From Solen grandis (Eukaryota; Mollusca; Bivalvia; Adapedonta; Solenidae), in assembly GCA_021229015.1 (NCBI GenBank), contig CM037783.1:60239746-60303745 (forward strand): a DNA stretch of 64,000 nt, in the 5' to 3' direction. Positions within the stretch are counted from its first letter, which is position 1; each line of letters begins with the position of its first letter. The position numbers and the translations under genes were made by a program. The notes below the pieces were generated by a model. That model ran no database searches and had not been told where the DNA came from. It was given only the letters and a program-made list of their open reading frames with translations. Shown one piece after another: positions 33,024 through 44,949 of this stretch.

Positions 33024-33199
33024 CTACAACAGAGAATATCAATACACAAATTTTAAATTTTTTTTTAATTTGGCCTTAGAATGCCACTGCCTGAGCTTCC
33101 GATATGAAGCTAGATCTCCGAAACCTCAAAGCAATGGATAAAAACAGTTGAGTAAGATATTGCGATTTATAGAAAGTAACTTAGAAAAATATGATTTAC

Positions 33200-33332
33200 C
33201 TCATACTTGTGATGCAATTTCGAAGAAAACATGCCAGCGAAGCCTTTTTTTGTCGACAGAACAACGTCGTCTTCGTCAGGGGGGTGAAACACCTTTAGAA
33301 CCTCTCCATGGCGGGTTATCACGAAGGAAAAC
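33200..33332 (-). CDS. Lipid transfer protein gene, exon 3
   Basis: 133 bp between acceptor TTTTGGATAG|G and donor TATGAG|GTAAAT. It encodes FSFVITRHGEVLKVFHPPDE, then DDVVLSTKKGFAGMFSSKLH and HKYE. The pattern aromatic-xxx-G-x-V-x-x-(V/L)-x-x-P...E-x-x-x-V-L-x-x-K-x-G-(F/I)-x-x-(M/L) is the classic early part of the vitellogenin/apolipophorin/MTP lipid-binding domain. Exon entry is phase 2 whereas exon 2 leaves in phase 1. At least one short exon therefore probably lies unseen in the roughly 7-kb interval that contains the LINE at 36.6-39.2 kb. Confidence 0.75.
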
Positions 33333-33359
33333 CTATCCAAAATGGTAAGTCAAAGTGAG

Positions 33360-36300
33360 TGTTTATTTAATTTGTCCAAAGGGATACGCGATACATATCA
33401 AAGCTTAAACAGGTAAGCTAAAGCTCCAGGTATTTGCGTTCATCAATAAATAAATGAGCGTTTTTGTTATTTATTAAAATAAATGACCAAAGCCTGTGCT
33501 AATAAGAATTGAATATTCAACTTCCGGTACTTTTGTTTCTTCTTTAAAACACATATTATGTTTATCCTTTCAATTTGTTTTAAACTGTCCTAACATGATA
33601 TATGAAAATATGCAAATTTAAAATACGAGCACACACAACTTGTGATAAAAACTACTGTTAAATAAGTTTAGTACCAAATTCTTTATTATCTTAATATGAC
33701 AAGCAATAGAGTCCTTACCATTGCGAGAAGTCAAGGTTATGACCCTTGGTACCTGAAAAAGAAGAGTCTTGATACTAATTATGATGAAATTCAATTACTA
33801 CTGTCAATGAAATCGAACACTGTATGGATAAATAAAGGCATGGATAAATAAAAGCATGGACAGGGTTGAAAAAAATACTATAATAATAATAATAATAATT
33901 GCTATTGTTTGTGTTGATACTCATAACCAATGCGGTAGGTTCTTATGCGCATTCTTGCAAAGGCATGGTAAACTATATGAATAGATCTGGCTTTTGACCT
34001 ATTTACCGATGATGACGGAAGATAAGACCTAATGAATATTTGAACGAATTTATTGGTAGAAAATGCCTATACTTAGGAAAAAAGGTTACGCACAATTCTT
34101 GGTTGAAATGACAAGTTTTAAGCTACACATTCAGGAAATATTGATAAGAATTCTGACTGAATTACATTTTCTTTGGTGAATATATAGTTCCTTTATCTCA
34201 AAATACTTCGTTTAGATGACTTTTGAGACCTATTTCGGGCCGAGTATTATAAATATATGCAGTATTTTATAGCCTGATATACCGCCTCGAAGGTTATAGA
34301 GAATGCTTCATTACAATGAGGTTTACTCCGCCGATTGCAGCGGAGGGGATGCACCGTCTTCATTCTCCATAACTTTAATCCCCATCATCGCCGATTATCT
34401 TTATTATTTCAGTGCTTCGATGTGACGGTGATTTACAATAACCTACAGGCAATGTTTCATATGATATTTTGTTTGCCTAACCACTCAATGTTTTACACTT
34501 TTATGCTTTTATGAACATATTTTTCTTCCCAGTTCTTCCATAATAACAAAATAGACTGTGTTTCTCAAATGGTGCATAACTCAGGTAAATGCAGCTGTCA
34601 TTCTGAAGAGAAAACAAAACGTTATTATGTATTACGAGTATTATGCAATATGTTTTCATGCCGAATACATGCCCCGTTGACAAACATTTCCTCCGCTATA
34701 TAGATGTGGAAATAGTGGAATGACATACGGACAACTAGGAATAATGGCGTTGTGTTGACATCAAGTGATGTGATTGGCTTAAGAAAAGAGGTTCAAAGAG
34801 TTACCGGATTCGATCATTTCGTCTGTTCTCCATTTATTAAAGCTTCTGTTTGTAAATATTTTTAACTTGTCATATTTCTTTGGAATCCATGTAAAACATT
34901 TATATCTTGACAATATTATGATACCCTCACACACACCCGCAAAGAAAATTCATATTAACCACTCTGTACGTTTGTCCGTTTGTCAATAGATCTTATAGAC
35001 AGCATTGTTTCTGAAAGGTTTTGTGGATATTTAGGAAAGTTTTAACACCAAAGTTGTACACCATATGGAGATGTACATGAAGTATTATAATTTCCATTTT
35101 CACGAGGATATTTCCGGGTTGTCAGTAGATGACTCCTCCTAATAGATTTGATGGATTACTTTGAAGTTTTACAAAACGCTAGGACACAATTCGGAGATAA
35201 TTGAAAAGTAGAGTTTGACCTTAGGAATGTTGAATAACAATTTTGATGTGAGCCTAACTCATCCTAAATTATTTGGTGGGTTACAATAGCATATAACTAT
35301 ACATAAAAAGCAATTTAATATATATTGAGATCTGCGTGAAGGAATAGTTATATTTCACTTGGCGTTTTCAGCGGATAATATTAATTTTCTTTTGTAAATG
35401 ATTATAGACCTTTCTTCTAGAACTTCAAACTACTTCTAAATGGTTGACTAGATTTCAAAAGTAACTATGAGACAGATATTTTGCTGTACATGAATTTACA
35501 CTTTTTCTGCCAGACGTTTCAAATGGGGGATCCCAATGAGAAAGCGCTATGCGAGAAATATTCATCAGTTTCGAAATAGCTCTAGATGCAAATTAAATCA
35601 TTTAAAGTTTGTTTAAATGAAATAACGGTAATAATACTTTAGGCAGCGTGTAATCAATCACAATATCTCAGCAGCCAAATTCCAGACATTCATCAGAGGT
35701 CAATGTCAAAAGTAATGTTACTATTGATACTGATTAGAAATTAAACAAGACGCCAAACTATGCAATTTTAAATTTATAATACTTTACTCTAAGTCATTTT
35801 TATACATATGGACTACCTCAGGGTGCCATGTAATATTTTATACAAAACTGATATTGGTAATGTTCTTCACTGAAAGATCATCGCATCTTGCATTTGCCAT
35901 TTAGCTATTTTAACTATTTTTAAGTACACCTATTGGTCTGCAAATTTTTTCAGGAATATTTTTCGCCGTGGTCGAAGAAAGGCTCAATTGTTGTGCATAT
36001 TGGCGAAGGATTCGAATGTTACGTGGTTTAGTTCAACAAAGAACGAGAATATTTAAGACTCTATTTCAGCACAGGAAGCATCGATCGGATGGTATTACTA
36101 AAAGAAAAAAAACTGTTTTACAATCGGCGTTAAAAAGATAAGTTTATATTTTTAAAGAACCTATTTAACAGAAAATATAATTTACTCAAAATATGTTTGA
36201 TATCATAGTTAAGGTATCTGAGAGTGTGTAAATAGAAGTTAAATGTAATCACTATCCTTGCGTCGTCAGAAATTATTATTTGTCTAATGAACTTCTACAC

Positions 36301-36560
36301 AATAGAAGACTTCAAAGGATTGTAATAATAGACATTTTGCCACACGCAAATTTTATAGCGCGTCGCAAAACAAAATGATAGAATTATTGTGAAAAAGAAA
36401 TCGAGAATGAAACTTCACGCACTTACTGCAGAATTAATGTATGTAACTATAACTGCAGAATAGGAATTACGGACGTTCGTCTGCACGTATGATTTGATGT
36501 TTCATTAGCATAATCCCTTATTAGATAATACATTTTGCAGGACTGAGTTTAATTAATATT
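33360..36560. other. Intronic sequence, no feature except a small hairpin cluster
   Basis: AT-rich. The only structure I see is at 34292-34375: a CTCCGC/GCGGAG hairpin (34326-34345) inside outer inverted words GGTTATAGAGAATG and CATTCTCCATAAC. A (TAA)n tract lies at about 33882-33899. Confidence 0.5.
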
Positions 36561-36564
36561 ACTT

Positions 36565-39240
36565 TAATACTTTATTTTTATATAAATCCAGAAGGCCAAA
36601 GCCCATGTGGACAAATATTTAAAAATGTCTACAGGTGATTCATTCATGGACAAAATAATTTCTAATTATATATGTCTGCATTACATGCATCATACTATAT
36701 AAGAAACATTAAAACATAACACATTATAACGATATATTCATATAATAAATCCAGCTCCCCCCCCCCCCGTTCACATGCCTTTCTGTTAATATGAGCGTGT
36801 AAAAATTACGTTTACACCGAAAAGTCAGTCAAAGGGGAATAACTGCAGAGTGAACAACAAAGGCAGAAAACACGAGATTTTAGATTTTTGGATTATTATC
36901 ACAGGATTAAAGAAATAAGTTTAATAAAGGCAAAGTAAGTGGTATGACATTGATTTGTTATGTATAAATATACAATAGCAACAGTGCCATAGTGTTTTAT
37001 AAGCCGAAATTAGCTTCTTATATTCTGCAAGCACACTCGTGAAAAACTAGAAGTACATAAACTTGGCCGCACACACTGCATGTGCTGGCATGTAAGTTAC
37101 TTTTTGTTTAATAAGTGTTTACTTCAGAATCAAGTGACATATTTAGAATATTTTATTAAATATAGACACTACTTGATCACAGTAAAAAACATTCGTAATA
37201 ACCAAAATTTTCACTTTTCAAAACATGCCAATAAGAAGATAAATTACAGATATTGAACAGGTTTGCCCATCATAAGTAATAATTATACACTTTCGTATGA
37301 TATAAGTCACTGTCAAATATCAGTTAATTCATAACTAAGATTATGTATATTACTTCTTTTTAAATATAAAATTCATATAACTCCATAACTCTTCCTTGCT
37401 GAAACGAAACACAAAGTGAAGAAGTATATTGCATTACATACAATTAAAAAAAATCTCATAAAACTTTCCCTTATCGAAAAGAAATACAGGGCAAACTTTG
37501 ATTAATTAAATATGAAAACATTACAATACACATAGCATAAATGCCATGACAATAAATATTATTTAAAACACTAATTGCTTGAAGAATATACATAATTTGC
37601 TCTAATCAAGAATGCATTATAAACATAAATACTGAGATTTTTTCGATACTGAAATTAATAAGTTGAATAATTTTTTGCATATTTGGTCTACGTCTATAAT
37701 AAAGTGGAATATATTTGCTTCGCAAGTCATCTTATAAACTACATTCAAAAACAAAATGAAATTCATCCTCTAAAACATTACATTTTTGTTGATCTATAGA
37801 TAAAGGGTTAGGTTTTGCCCATCCATCTGCCACTCTCAGTACTCAGCCTATGTGCTGACACTCTTAATTGTGATAAACTGCATCTGAATTGTTTAATATT
37901 ACATATGTTTAAATATGACTGAAATTTAAAATTTGCAATGTTTTTATAGAAATTTGCTCTGCTCGAATCCTGCAATCTCCCATCCCAATTCTGAATAAAA
38001 TTATCCTTAATCCTTTGTTTTATATTTTTAAGAAACAAATTTTCATTCCCAACATTTTGAAATAGCCAAACATCATCGCACCCAAGAGTACATAATAAAT
38101 CTTTTATCAAAAAACACCAGTTTTTCTTGTTAGGGAACCTTTCACAATCATATTTTAAAGTTGTATATATTTTCTTAATAAACTTATTTTCACTGGTATG
38201 CAACAATTTACCCAATACTTAATTATATTAAAATATCTTAAATTTAAACAATTCATACGCCCTAGCTCTCCATAAACAAAGTCATTTTGTGTGCTACTTT
38301 TTATACCTAGTAACCTTTTACAAAATTGTAAATGAACTTGCTCAATAGAATTACCTTTTATAAATCCCCAAACTTCACGTCCGTAATTTAGAATTGATGT
38401 TATTAGCTTATCAAACAAATCTAACTGATGCCTAACTGAGATGTCTGTAAATTTGTATAAATATTTATTCATTTCAAAGATTGCCTTTCATGCCTGTCCT
38501 GCAATAGTATTTTGAGCTTCAGAAAAAGTTCCACCAGTTGAAAAAAACCATACCAAGATATTAAATTTATGAACAATTTCAAGAAAAGCAATATCTGTTG
38601 GTATGCGACCTCCTTTTCGAAATATCATAACTTTAGTTAAAAAAAAAAAATAGTTTCCATCGTTCACAATATTCTGATAATAAACCTTAACTATTTTGTA
38701 AATCAACAGCACTATTCTATTTGCAAATACAATTATATCATCTACATACAATATTAAAAACAGCTTAAAAGAGTCTATATTAATACCGCCAAAACCTTCT
38801 CTCATAAAATATTGATTCAATATCATTTACAAACATTGAAAAAAAAAGAAGGGGATAAACATTCGTCCTGTCTAACGCCAAGTGTGCAATCATAACTTTC
38901 ACTCAGTTGGTTATAATATTTAACTCTTGATTTTACTGATGTATACATGTATTTAATTTTGTCTAATATATTACCCCGTAATCCTAATTTTATCAACTTA
39001 CACCACAAATTATCCCTAACTACATAATCAAAGGCTTTAGTAAGGTCTATAAAAACACAAAATAATTGTTTTCCAGAGTTCAGTACATGTGACATTAATC
39101 CATGAAGCACAAAAATATTATCTGCAGTACTCATATTTGACATAAAAACTGTTTGTGCTTCAATAAAAACATAATAATGCTCTGCCCACTCAGAAAACCT
39201 ATTATTTAGAATTCTTGTAAAAAGTTTACCCAATGAGCTT
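36565..39240 (-). pseudogene. LINE copy, 5' truncated (RT to 3' UTR)
   Basis: The minus-strand coding starts at about 39240 inside the RT: MGKLFTRILNNRF, ETAF-like region, motif A FIDLTKAFDYVVRDNLW, RQDECLSP, then YVDDIIVFA near 38740 in a shifted frame. The thumb follows, then SILNYGREVWGF (38400) and a C-terminal LRVSAHRLSTESGRWMGK near 37830. At least three frameshifts separate these pieces. The catalytic box is YVDD. The 3' UTR runs to a TTGTCCACATGGGCTTTGGC end near 36590. The 5' truncation and the family-typical C-terminus link it to the copies at 16.7 and 58.2 kb. It lies in an intron of the lipid transfer protein gene. Confidence 0.85.
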
Positions 39241-39249
39241 AATAAAGTA

Positions 39250-39359
39250 ATTCCTCTATAATATGAAATGGTTGTGTGTGATTAGAAACGCTATCTATGT
39301 GTATATTCCTCTATAATATGAAATGGTTGTGTGTGATTAGAAACGCTATCTATGCGTAT
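39250..39359. repeat. 54/55-bp tandem duplication
   Basis: Two head-to-tail copies of ATTCCTCTATAATATGAAAT... differing at one visible base, exactly at the 5' break of the LINE. Confidence 0.9.
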
Positions 39360-40269
39360 ATTTCTGATTCTAAAAATCAAAGCGTTGTAGTACTTATATA
39401 TTCACTGCGTTGAGAAATCGCTCAGCTTATTCGCGAGTGGAGTCATGTGATATACATATCCATGCGCTGAACATTGCCGTTGTCGAAATGATAGATGTTG
39501 ATGAATTCATCATTAATAAAATCATATCAAAAGCAATGACAAATTGGGTGTGAAAGAATATAACTTTACTCTATATAACAAAACAAAAACCATGGAAGAA
39601 ATGATATATCGGCAAAAGGACTAACCAAAAGGTGCCCTATCTTTTGCGCAATTGTGCGGAAGTACTAAATCGTGTGTTAGGAGGCCCAAAACATGCAATA
39701 TACAACGAGGCTGCAAAGTAAATTTACTCTGTATCAGCTGCTATGCAATGAATTCAAACTTCGCCATAAGAATTAGCAGCGTTCAATAATCACTGATTCA
39801 AAGCGCATTTACAGGAAATAAATGTTCCTTATGAATTCATTTACCAAAAAGTCCTGGTAAAAGTCCTGACCTATTTAGTTGTCTCTATATTCAAAAAATA
39901 ACGAAAGAAATTATGAGTGTGCATGAATCAATTACAGGGGATAAAGACATTTGTATGAATACCTCTGGTAGAACTCCCCTCACACAATCCAGACTTTCTG
40001 GTGATTGTCCATGTGAGTGGCACTTGTCAATCAACGCGTCAATTAATCGTAAGGATCGGGACATTCGTTTTCGTTCTTAACTTCTCGCTACCGTTCGTTT
40101 GTTGTTGCGAATATCAGCAAGATGCTCATAAAACTTGCAAGGAAATCATAGTTTTCACTTTTTCGCAACATGTTCGTAAACGTATGCTTTTCAGCAGAAG
40201 GATACTGCGCAGAAAAAAATGAAAAACTTGTTTGTTGCCATTCGTTGAACGGATTTATTTGAAACTCAC
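39360..40269. other. Intronic sequence, no feature
   Basis: Open frames at 40001 and 40088 are shadows around exon 2. Nothing else seen. Confidence 0.5.
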
Positions 40270-40360
40270 CGGGCGAGTCGACTGTGGCAAAGGAAAACTC
40301 GTGAACGATCATGAGAAGTTCCTGTTCTGTTTGAGTCTCTTCAATATTGATGAAGCCAAT
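40270..40360 (-). CDS. Lipid transfer protein gene, exon 2
   Basis: 91 bp between acceptor (T-rich)TTTTTAG|ATT and donor CCCG|GTGAGT. It encodes IGFINIEETQTEQELLMIVH followed by EFSFATVDSP and leaves in phase 1. It enters in phase 0, which matches exon 1. The alternating hydrophobic pattern fits the second beta strands of the vitellogenin_N barrel, where the strand after the KPGxxYxY segment reads roughly as a hydrophobic-x-N-x-E-E motif. Composition and splice signals are both good. Confidence 0.75.
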
Positions 40361-40414
40361 CTAAAAAAAAAAATAAAGAACTGTAAAGTTACTACATTCC
40401 CACGGTGCATATAA

Positions 40415-41160
40415 GATAGATAATTATAAAATGTGTAAGATGATAATTTATTACTGATAAATGATGTAAACTATGAATATATAAATCTATTTTTTTTTTT
40501 ATTGCAAACACAACCACTGTGAATGACAGATCGTCAAAATCTAAATCACCCCGTTGTATCAATATGCGATACATAAACACAAGAAAACAAAGAATAACCT
40601 CTACACCATTGATTGTAATTTTAGAGTGTGTTCAGATGTATCAAATATAAATTTTATTGATCAGCCCTCGTATTCATCGCGCATGTAAAATGCGACAACA
40701 TAAATTTGATGGTTAAAATTCCGGGGTACGCAGTCAGAAAGTTTCTTAATGACTTTCGAATGACACAATTTTTTTAAAGTAAAACCAGTGAACAAAGCTT
40801 TACGCAGTTGAGTTATACAGACATAATATTTTAATATTGTCGGTAAAAAATACAGAGTTAATAAATCATGTTTTCATAATAAATATATAACTTATTTTTT
40901 AAAATGATAAAGTAGAGCCTTAACTGCAGTTGCAATATATGTTTACTAACATGTAATGAATTGTTGTTTATTTTAGTGCATGATTTATACATATTCCAAT
41001 TTGTTTCTGATTTATTGTTGAATTTAAGTATCTGTAATTGCATGTGATTGTTTATGTATTATATCAACACTTCTGATCCAAAAGATTTGAATAGCGTGAT
41101 GTTAACGCACTTCGAACCTCACCTATAACAATAATAATATATTTTTAATAAAATTAATAA
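40415..41160. other. Intron 1, no feature
   Basis: AT-rich intron between exons 2 and 1. A possible extra acceptor near 41115 is followed by stops in the required frame. Confidence 0.5.
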
Positions 41161-41211
41161 TTAGGCTGTTACTGAGACAGTTACATGATTTTGAAAGAAT
41201 TTCAAACTTAC

Positions 41212-41391
41212 CCGGCCTGTACTTCTGAACTTGTTCACATTCTCAAGTTCCACAGTAGCATTCAATTTGTAAAGATACTCGAAGCCTGGCTTGAAATTCA
41301 GAAAGTTAGCCTCTGCATTTGGTCCCGTTTGTGCCGAGAAGAAAAATAACAGGAAAAACAAGTAAGAAGGGGAGCAGTGGCTGTTCCCCAT
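41212..41391 (-). CDS. Lipid transfer protein gene, exon 1 (signal peptide, vitellogenin_N start)
   Basis: ATG at 41391-41389 opens a 60-codon exon ending CGG|GTAAGT, a consensus donor. Residues 9-20 (SYLFFLLFFFSA) form a strong hydrophobic signal peptide core, so the product is secreted or enters the ER. Residues 30-60 include NFKPGFEYLYKLNATVELEN, the (F/Y)-x-x-G-x-x-Y-x-Y opening strand typical of large lipid transfer proteins (vitellogenin, apolipophorin, microsomal triglyceride transfer protein). These carry lipid in egg yolk or haemolymph, or load lipid in the ER. Which member this is cannot be told from the N-terminus. No clear TATA box is seen upstream. Confidence 0.8.
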
Positions 41392-41804
41392 CTTAAATCT
41401 TCCTTAAGTTTTCACTAGACTTAATTCTGATACGAAATTACATCGCGCGTTTAGGATGAATTTATGCATGAAACTGTCCGAACGTCGCGATCATACTAAT
41501 CGGAATCAATACACCTAACGGACATAGGTAAAGATAAAGCAGGAAGTTTAAAAACGTTAATTTCATTGGTGATTCTAACTGACAAGTGAAAAAAATGCAA
41601 GTTTTTTAATGTTTACTCGTTTCTATCAAAACGTCTGTCCATGTATGAAATGTAGGCTTCAGTACCTAACAGACAGTTTTATATCACTTAAATTAAAAAC
41701 AAACAAATGTCACTTGAATATGGCAGTAATGTTGTTTTTGTGTTATTCCATTAAACTGCCATGCTTTGGAAACTCTCTCCGGTACAATATCTTTGTTTTT
41801 ATTA

Positions 41805-41984
41805 CAGATGAACCTGTATTAGCGGCCACCTGTATTAAGCGGTAAAACTGCATTTAGCGGTCAGTTTTGATATAAATAAACTAGTATCTTGTTATATGCT
41901 TAACCTTCATTTAGCAACCACCTATGTTAAGCGGTCATTTTCTCTTGATCCCTTGAATGACCGCTTAAGACAGGATTGACTGTA
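41805..41984. mobile_element. MITE, 'GACCGCTTAATACAGG' family, copy 1
   Basis: Inverted ends: GAACCTGTATTAGCGG at the left, CCGCTTAAGACAGGATTGAC at the right. Internal repeated AAGCGGT/ACCGCTTA words. Related pieces at 47840-47902 and 53903-54047. No coding capacity. Confidence 0.75.
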
Positions 41985-42215
41985 TTTTTATTCTTATTGA
42001 CATTTGCTTTTCATTCAGCACAACATAGTGACACTATTTGATCAAATAGCTTTGTAATAAATCTGATTTTTCTGTAAGACAAAAACATGTGCCTATAGAG
42101 TTTTATTGTCAATTATTTTTGTAACAAATGGATTTCCAAATGAATACCTTCTGATATTCATAATAAAAAAGAACCAGTCATCACTATTTTAGGTCTCTTT
42201 TCTTTATTATCATTA

Positions 42216-42640
42216 TTATAAAATGGTGTGGCTCGTATTTCTTGAATATTGCAAATCTATTATGGCGTCGCGTAGCAGTCTATGCACTGTCTCTTTAACA
42301 GGTAGCAAATTAACATAGCGTTTCAGCATATCCCACATGTTAAGATTAAGGTCGGATCTTCTTGTTTGCCAATCGCATACCTTCACTGTGTTTGCCGCCA
42401 ACATGTTCGATGTGCCTCTTGTGCAAGCTGAATACCGCTGTTTGACTGGACGCGCGGAATAATGTGCGGCTAACCAATATCTGCCTGGTATCTCAATGCG
42501 TTCAGAATTCCTTGAATTGCCACCAACACCAACATCGTAATGGACACTAAGCCCATTTGTTTCGGATTTACAACGCAGGCAGTTGCATTACGCTCTCCGT
42601 TTAATAACTTCGCCATCAGTGCCTCGAAAATTAAAAGTGT
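42216..42640 (-). pseudogene. Tc1-like transposase fragment
   Basis: The minus-strand 3' part gives DWQTRRSDLNLNMWDMLKRY and VHRLLRDAIIDL. This is the Tc1-family end (usual W-P-A-R-S-P-D-L-N-P-I-E-x-x-W-D-x-L), with the catalytic D kept but P, E and other residues changed. Upstream pieces in other frames (NERNATACVV, LNALRYQADI) match the middle of Tc1 transposases. Many frameshifts. No inverted ends found. Confidence 0.7.
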
Positions 42641-42869
42641 TCCATCTACAAAGAGAATATTTGATCAGTAAGCCCTCATAAACCGTATATATGGCCTTGC
42701 CCACGCAAACGCACTCCTCAGTGTCTAGCAGTAAGTGTGGGTACCCTACGATGGCGTCTTTAAGGCGGTTGAGGACAGTATTGGAGTTTATGGTGCGGGC
42801 GTTGGGTTCTATTTTGCGGTTGAAATGGCAGTCCTAAATCTCGCAGATGTCATACGTCTCCTCGGACAT
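42641..42869 (-). pseudogene. Unidentified GC-rich open frame with one stop
   Basis: From ATG 42869 the minus strand reads SEETYDICEI, TAG (42834-42836), DCHFNRKIEPNARTINSNT, then VLNRLKDAIVGYPHLLLDTE and CVCVGKAIYTVYEGL. Codons strongly favour C at third positions, in contrast to the AT-rich flanks. That suggests a foreign or captured origin. I do not recognise a family. It abuts the Tc1-like fragment and could be unrelated. Confidence 0.35.
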
Positions 42870-42899
42870 CGCGGCATCCGGTTGCCCTAAACTTTTCAG

Positions 42900-44502
42900 A
42901 ATGATTGGTTGTCTTGCCCATTTAACTATTTAACACACCCCATAGTAGTTCACATCAAATGGATCGTATAGCATTTTACTGTGAAGGCCTAACATATTTC
43001 AACGAACGACATATTTCATTTGCAATATACCTATTAGATTAACCAAGGACATATTACATGCGAGAAGAGCTGAACTGCTGCGCTTTATGTTTCGACCGCA
43101 TCTGGCTTACGTCACATATTTTCATTCATTGTTGTGCATTTAATTCAAGTAAGATATGTAAAAATGTTAATCGCCTAAACAGGAGTTTGTCATGGAAGCA
43201 TATTTATTTATTTTATAACGATAAAACGAGCAAACAGATGCATGTATCTTGAAATTCTCATGGGCAACATAAAAAGTGATTTATGCCACCAAAGAAACAG
43301 TTTTTTTTTTCCACTGCCTTCGTTAGTTAACCAAGAATTGATTGGTTCAATAATTTGACCAAAGTCCATTTTATACTGCACAGGCCGAAAAAAAGTCGCT
43401 TTATCTTGAATCACATTCCATATTACGACTTTTTTCATACGCAGGGTTCCAAAGATAGGTGAAGAAGATACGTAAAAACTATGAAGTTATGAAGCCTATT
43501 ATTGCAAGTCTGTTCAAATACTGATCAGACAGTTACTTTCGATATGATGAATTCTTGGAAAAATATTGAGACAAAGTGGTTACTATGGCTTTAGTTGTAG
43601 TAGTAGTAGTGATAGTAGTAGATGCAGCAATATTTACACTGTGCATAAAAAATCCCTGTGAGATAAAATTTCAATAAATATCTTGATTTGTGGAAACGTG
43701 CCTAACGCCACGTTAAAGTATGTTGACGCTTATAAACAATTATAATTTGTCCATAAATAGGGCAAGAGAACGAATTTAAACTCAAAGCATTTGAAAGAAC
43801 GTAAACATAAAAGCGACGTGTCAAACATGCATTTTGAAAAGTATACAAACAGCTTAGTGTTTTGACAACTTTACATAAATGTGCTTTTTGTTTCAATCCC
43901 TCCTTATTGAGCACTTGGTGTTTATGTTTATTTACATCTGTTATTACAGAGTGTGCAACCTTCGTACTTTAAAACAGACCTCGTTGATAAGCATTGCCCC
44001 AGTATTGCAGGACTATCTTGATCTAGTGATTTATTATAACATGGTTTTGACACCAAATGGCTGTGGTCCTTGACGATGAGATTGAACGTTTTCTCTTGTT
44101 TTTCTTTTCATTTTTAAGAGCTAACAACATATTAATTCCACTGACAACATTTTGCGTTAAGTGACACACTGTTACTAGCCTATGAATGGCTACGGTCATA
44201 TGTAGGTAATTACTGACTCGACAATTGTATTTCTTAATGAGAAAAAAAATGTCGCCTTATATTTTTATTTGATACATAATATAGCGTTTTCCTTTCGTGT
44301 TGATATATCACAATATGTCTGTGAAAATATCAGAGGAATATTGAATAATATACACATCGTAAAGATGTCATGCAGATACCCTGTTGGCTTTGTATGAGTT
44401 CTGACTGAGCAATGACTTTCATTTTGCTTGCTCTTTAAAAAGAAAGACTTGAATAGCACACATCAAGCAATATCGAGATTATGTTAAACGTTTGTACTGT
44501 GA
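42900..44502. other. No recognisable gene
   Basis: AT-rich; a short TAGTAG tract at about 43598-43620. Frames at 43058, 43208, 43702 and 43879 are unsupported. Confidence 0.5.
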
Positions 44503-44700
44503 AATCATTAATTCTTATGGGACACTAATTTTCGACGATTTCGTGGAGGATTTTATCCACGAATATTAATCTCCACGAAACTTGTCTCTTATATAGACCT
44601 CACGTTTTCTAGGACATAGATTCATGAATAAATGTAGCCACGAAATTCCCATAAGTACATAATCAACGAAATTTAATGTCAACGAAATCTTTTTATTTTA
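44503..44700. repeat. Dispersed repeat with CACGAA words (MITE-like)
   Basis: Repeated TTTCGTGGA/CCACGAAA and GAAATCATTAATT/AATTT words in both orientations (44506-44690) suggest an old inverted-repeat element of a type common in bivalves. A weaker related patch lies at 22320-22395. Confidence 0.5.
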
Positions 44701-44807
44701 AAGTAAATAAAGAATCATAATACAGATAATTAAGCTCACAATATGCTCTAATTAAACATGAAAAAAAACCATGTCTATTACTTGTGACCAAATCTGTTTA
44801 AGGTAAA

Positions 44808-44943
44808 GTCCCTGTACTGGTTCCACTCCGTCTTGGGCCACTTAACCGCTACCAAGATAACCAAGGTATCCTAATGAAACATTAGGAAACCTTGGTTATT
44901 TCCGTGAAAGGCCATGAGGTCCGAAATGTAGCGGAATCATTAA
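44808..44943. mobile_element. Palindromic MITE related to 2541 and 4540 repeats
   Basis: The left arm starts GTCCCTGTACTGGTTCCACT. The right arm ends with the complement (GTAGCGGAATCATTAA). The centre is a near-perfect hairpin AACCAAGGTATCCTAATG/CATTAGGAAACCTTGGTT. The whole 136 bp can fold back. The right arm block is the sequence shared with 2551-2605 and 4630-4684. Confidence 0.75.
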
Positions 44944-44949
44944 ATGTCT

